From assembly GCF_030063135.1 (NCBI RefSeq), contig NZ_JASISO010000039.1, forward strand, positions 1 through 64,000: a stretch of 64,000 bases of DNA. Direction: 5' to 3'. The translations under genes were made by a program, and so were the position numbers. Below, piece by piece: positions 61,744-64,000 of the stretch. The stretch comes from Streptomyces sp. G-G2 (lineage in GTDB: Bacteria; Actinomycetota; Actinomycetes; Streptomycetales; Streptomycetaceae). The notes under the pieces are model-generated. The model saw only the letters and a list, made by a program, of their open reading frames with translations. It did not search any database and was not told the DNA's origin. Position 1 is the stretch's first letter, and every line of letters starts with the position of its first letter.

Positions 61744-63036
61744 TCAGGTGGTGCCAGTGGCTTGGAGGGAGAGCCACAGGGCCGCGGTCGACAGGGCCAG
61801 GGAGGCCGGGGTGGTCAGCAGGCCGAGGCGGGTGAACTCGCGCAGCTCCACCTCGTGCTCGTGCTGGTGGGCGATGCGGCGCCAGAGCAGGGTGGCCAGG
61901 GAGCCCGCGTAGGTGAGGTTCGGGCCGATGTTCACGCCCAGGAGTACGGCGAGCACCGCGCCGGGGCCCGCCGGGGCGGCCAGGGGGACCAGGGCCAGCA
62001 CCGCGGGCAGGTTGTTGATCAGGTTGGCCAGTACGGCGGCGAGGGCGGCCAGGGCGAGCAGTGCGGGCAGGGTGGTTCCCTCGGGGATGGCGTGGGCCAG
62101 GGCCGCGCCGAGGCCGTTGTCGACCAGGGCCCGTACGACGATGCCCAGGGCCAGGACGAACGCGAGGAACGGCAGCGCGGCCGAGCGCACGATCGCGACC
62201 GGGGTGGTGCGGCGCCGGGCCAGCGCCCGGACCCCCAGCACCAGGGCCCCCGCGGCGGCGGCCCAGGCCGGGTCGGCCCCGACGGCCGACGCCAGGGCGA
62301 ACCCGGCCAGTGTCCCGGCGACCGTCAGCAGCGCGAACAGCGGCAGTTCGGGCGGCTCGGGCGCGTCCCGCGCGGCCGGTTCGGCATCGAGGTCGGCGGC
62401 GAAGAAGTGGCGGAAGGCGACGTACTCGACGGCGATCGCGATCAGCCACGGCAGGGTCATCAGGACCGCGAAACGGGTGAAGCTCAGGCCGCTCGCGGCG
62501 AAGGCCAGCAGGTTGGTGAGGTTGGAGACGGGCAGCAGCAGTGACGCCGTGTTCGACAGGTGCGCGCAGGCGTAGAGGTGGGGCGCGGGCCGGGCGCCCA
62601 TCCGGGCGGCGGTGGCGAAGACGACCGGGGTGAGCAGCACGACGGTGGCGTCCAGGCTCAGGGCGGCGGTGATCAGCGAGGCGAGCCCGAAGACGGCGCC
62701 GAGCAGTCGGCGGGGGCGGCCCGCGGCCCAGCGGGCCATCCAGGTGCCACAGGCGTGGAAGAGCCCCTCGTCGGCGCAGAGCTTCGCGAGGACCAGGACG
62801 GCGGCGAGGAAGCCGATCACCGGGCCGAGGCGTTCGGCCTCCTCCCGGACCGCGTCCAGGCCGATCGCCCCGCAGCCGATGACCACGGCGGCGGCGGGGA
62901 CGGCGAAGAAGGCTTCGGGGCGGCCGAAGGGGCGGACCACCGCGCACACCAGCACCACCAGCAGCGCGGCCAGCGAGACGGAGAACGAGACGGCGTCGAA
63001 CGGCGCGAAGGAGGGTCCGGTCGGCTGGAGCGGCAT
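61744..63036 (-). CDS. ArsB/SLC13-type anion permease
   Basis: About 430 residues and 11-12 membrane segments. Features of the ArsB/NhaD ion transporter superfamily are LDATVVLLTPVVFATA, SNTASLLLPVSNLTNLL and the paired NLINNLPAVLAL with GVNIGPNLTYAGSLATLLW. No arsR or arsC gene is near, so arsenite export cannot be assumed. The start is ATG 63036 (MPLQPTG), four codons after another ATG at 63048. Confidence 0.88.
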   Translation of the reverse strand: MPLQPTGPSFAPFDAVSFSVSLAALLVVLVCAVVRPFGRPEAFFAVPAAAVVIGCGAIGLDAVREEAERLGPVIGFLAAVLVLAKLCADEGLFHACGTWMARWAAGRPRRLLGAVFGLASLITAALSLDATVVLLTPVVFATAARMGARPAPHLYACAHLSNTASLLLPVSNLTNLLAFAASGLSFTRFAVLMTLPWLIAIAVEYVAFRHFFAADLDAEPAARDAPEPPELPLFALLTVAGTLAGFALASAVGADPAWAAAAGALVLGVRALARRRTTPVAIVRSAALPFLAFVLALGIVVRALVDNGLGAALAHAIPEGTTLPALLALAALAAVLANLINNLPAVLALVPLAAPAGPGAVLAVLLGVNIGPNLTYAGSLATLLWRRIAHQHEHEVELREFTRLGLLTTPASLALSTAALWLSLQATGTT

Positions 63037-63070
63037 GTGCCCGATCATTTCAGCCGCCGGCCCGGGCGGT

Positions 63071-63592
63071 TCACCCGGCCGAGTCGAGCAGCGCGTCCAG
63101 TTCCCGGCGGACCAGTTCCATGAGGGGCTTCGACGCCCGGTCCAGCGGCACCTCGCGTTCGTCGGCCACCGCCCGCAGGTGGGCCAGTACGGCCTCCAGG
63201 TCCGCGAAGGGGCCCACCGGACGCAGGAGCCACAGGCGGGACGCCGGGCGGGGTGGCAGGGCCAGGGCGGACAGGGCGGTCTCGGCCTCGGTGTCCAGGT
63301 CGTGCAGGTCGGCGTCCGCGAGCGGGGCGCACTCGACGTCGGTGACGGCGCCGTGGCCGTCCAGCCGGGTCTCCACGGCCCACCGGGTGGAGCGGTCGGG
63401 CACCCAGGTGCGGGCGGCCGCGGGCCAGACGTACGGCAGGAACACCCACAGGGCCCGCTCGGGGGCGGGTTCCCAGCCGAGCACCTCCAGTTCGCGCACC
63501 TCGGGCAGCCGGTCCGGCTCCAGTTCGCTGCGGCCGGGCCGGCGCAGCGCGAGGGGGTGCGGGGGTCCGTTCTCGTCCCAGTCCCATGACAT
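63071..63592 (-). CDS. Uncharacterised cytosolic protein
   Basis: 173 residues starting MSWDWDENG. It is acidic, rich in Trp, Pro and Leu, with no signal peptide, membrane segment or recognised domain. GC-rich third positions and a clean start support coding. It follows the last gene on the same strand and precedes the ArsB-like gene by 34 bases, so it may share its operon. Confidence 0.7.
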   Translation of the reverse strand: MSWDWDENGPPHPLALRRPGRSELEPDRLPEVRELEVLGWEPAPERALWVFLPYVWPAAARTWVPDRSTRWAVETRLDGHGAVTDVECAPLADADLHDLDTEAETALSALALPPRPASRLWLLRPVGPFADLEAVLAHLRAVADEREVPLDRASKPLMELVRRELDALLDSAG

Positions 63593-63667
63593 GGGCGCAG
63601 GGTATCGAGGACGGGGGCCGGTCCCGGGGAGGACCCGGCCCGTCAGGCCGAGGACCCGGACGGCCCC

Positions 63668-64000
63668 TCAGCCCAGCGGGTTCTTCGCGATCCGGTCCGC
63701 CATGCCGCTCGCGACCAGGCCGGCCGCCGAGCAGTGCGGCTTGCGGGCCGCTTGGTCCTCGAAGAGGGCCAGGAAGGACGCGCCGAAGTCCGCGCGCGGG
63801 TACGCGGCGAGCAGCTCGGCGCGGAACCCCTCGTCGAACTCCGTCACCCGCAGGCCCGACACGTCGGCGCTGGTGCCCACCTGGAGGAGGTGGCTCTCCA
63901 CGTCCTCGTCGGCGGTGACGTCCTCGCGCATGTGCAGGACGATGATCTCCTCGGCGCGGGCGCGCCGCGCCGGGGCCCAGCCGAGGCCCGCCGTCAGGAC
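63668..64000 (-). CDS. Uncharacterised protein, C-terminal part (5' end outside window)
   Basis: The frame is open from the right edge to the stop at 63668 and covers 110 residues of a longer protein. Visible sequence reads EEIIVLHMREDVTADEDV and later FLALFEDQAARKPHC, with no domain I recognise. An ATG at 63931 is in frame but the coding sense continues upstream of it, so it is probably internal. Confidence 0.6.
   Translation of the reverse strand, partial: VLTAGLGWAPARRARAEEIIVLHMREDVTADEDVESHLLQVGTSADVSGLRVTEFDEGFRAELLAAYPRADFGASFLALFEDQAARKPHCSAAGLVASGMADRIAKNPLG

Noticed and set aside
1..64000. CRISPR array or toxin-antitoxin system
   Set aside because: No regularly spaced repeats of 24-37 bases with unique spacers and no recognisable toxin-antitoxin pair were seen.

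Overview
This window is high-GC actinobacterial DNA, almost certainly from a Streptomyces chromosome. It carries bldG with its anti-sigma partner gene, wblA, a crp-type regulator, a topoisomerase I with a Lys/Ala-rich tail and a thymidylate kinase fused to an MFS-like region. Most starts are GTG or ATG with GGAGG-like sites. All calls rest on reading the sequence and on family knowledge; no searches were run.

Region 1 (1 to about 8170) is an integrated mobilizable element. Its right end abuts the 3' end of a tRNA-Thr(CGT) gene. From right to left it holds a tyrosine integrase, an XRE regulator that overlaps the integrase start, a divergent excisionase-type gene, a DUF3631 helicase-like ATPase frameshifted in an 8-G run, an array of CGTCTTGG repeats, a DUF2637 (SpdB-like) membrane protein, a 10-bp inverted repeat, and a MobC/relaxase pair overlapping by ATGA. 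At the extreme left edge the first codons of a transposase run out of the window. No FtsK/TraB or VirD4 coupling protein is visible, so the element looks mobilizable rather than self-sufficient, unless its other half lies to the left.

Region 2 (8.2 to 27 kb) is chromosomal core: tRNA-Thr, an S33-family lipoprotein hydrolase, holB, tmk fusion, topA, a small membrane protein, a methyltransferase, a small lipoprotein, the proton-pumping pyrophosphatase hppA, the anti-sigma-type ATPase gene with bldG, and a divergent DEAD/DEAH helicase.

Region 3 (26.9 to 32.5 kb) is a compact minus-strand Tad/Flp-type secretion operon with overlapping genes: ssd (CpaE-like), tadA, tadB, tadC, a DUF4244 pilin-like peptide, a TadE-like protein and an Rv3654c-type TadE-like protein.

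Region 4 (32.9 to 45.9 kb) holds a HAD phosphatase, an intergenic structured RNA candidate (6S-like by position), a degenerate Fic-fold protein, a CooC/MinD-like ATPase, a deacetylase-like lipoprotein, a SulP transporter fused to a carbonic anhydrase, acsA, nhaA with a foldable leader, a holin-X-type protein and an epoxide hydrolase.

Region 5 (46.2 to 64 kb) holds a MarP-type membrane serine protease, a NUDIX CoA pyrophosphatase, nth, crp, a nucleotidyltransferase-like protein, an MBL hydrolase with a NUDIX gene, ridA with a DUF4177 gene, two ArsA/Get3-like ATPases, wblA, a class A penicillin-binding protein, a YqeY protein, a metallophosphoesterase, a Pr6Pr membrane protein, tRNA-Pro(CGG), an ArsB-like transporter and two uncharacterised genes. 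Gene order from holB to the metallophosphoesterase closely follows the mycobacterial Rv3644c to Rv3683 block, so the chromosomal part is an old conserved neighbourhood and the element is the accessory insertion.
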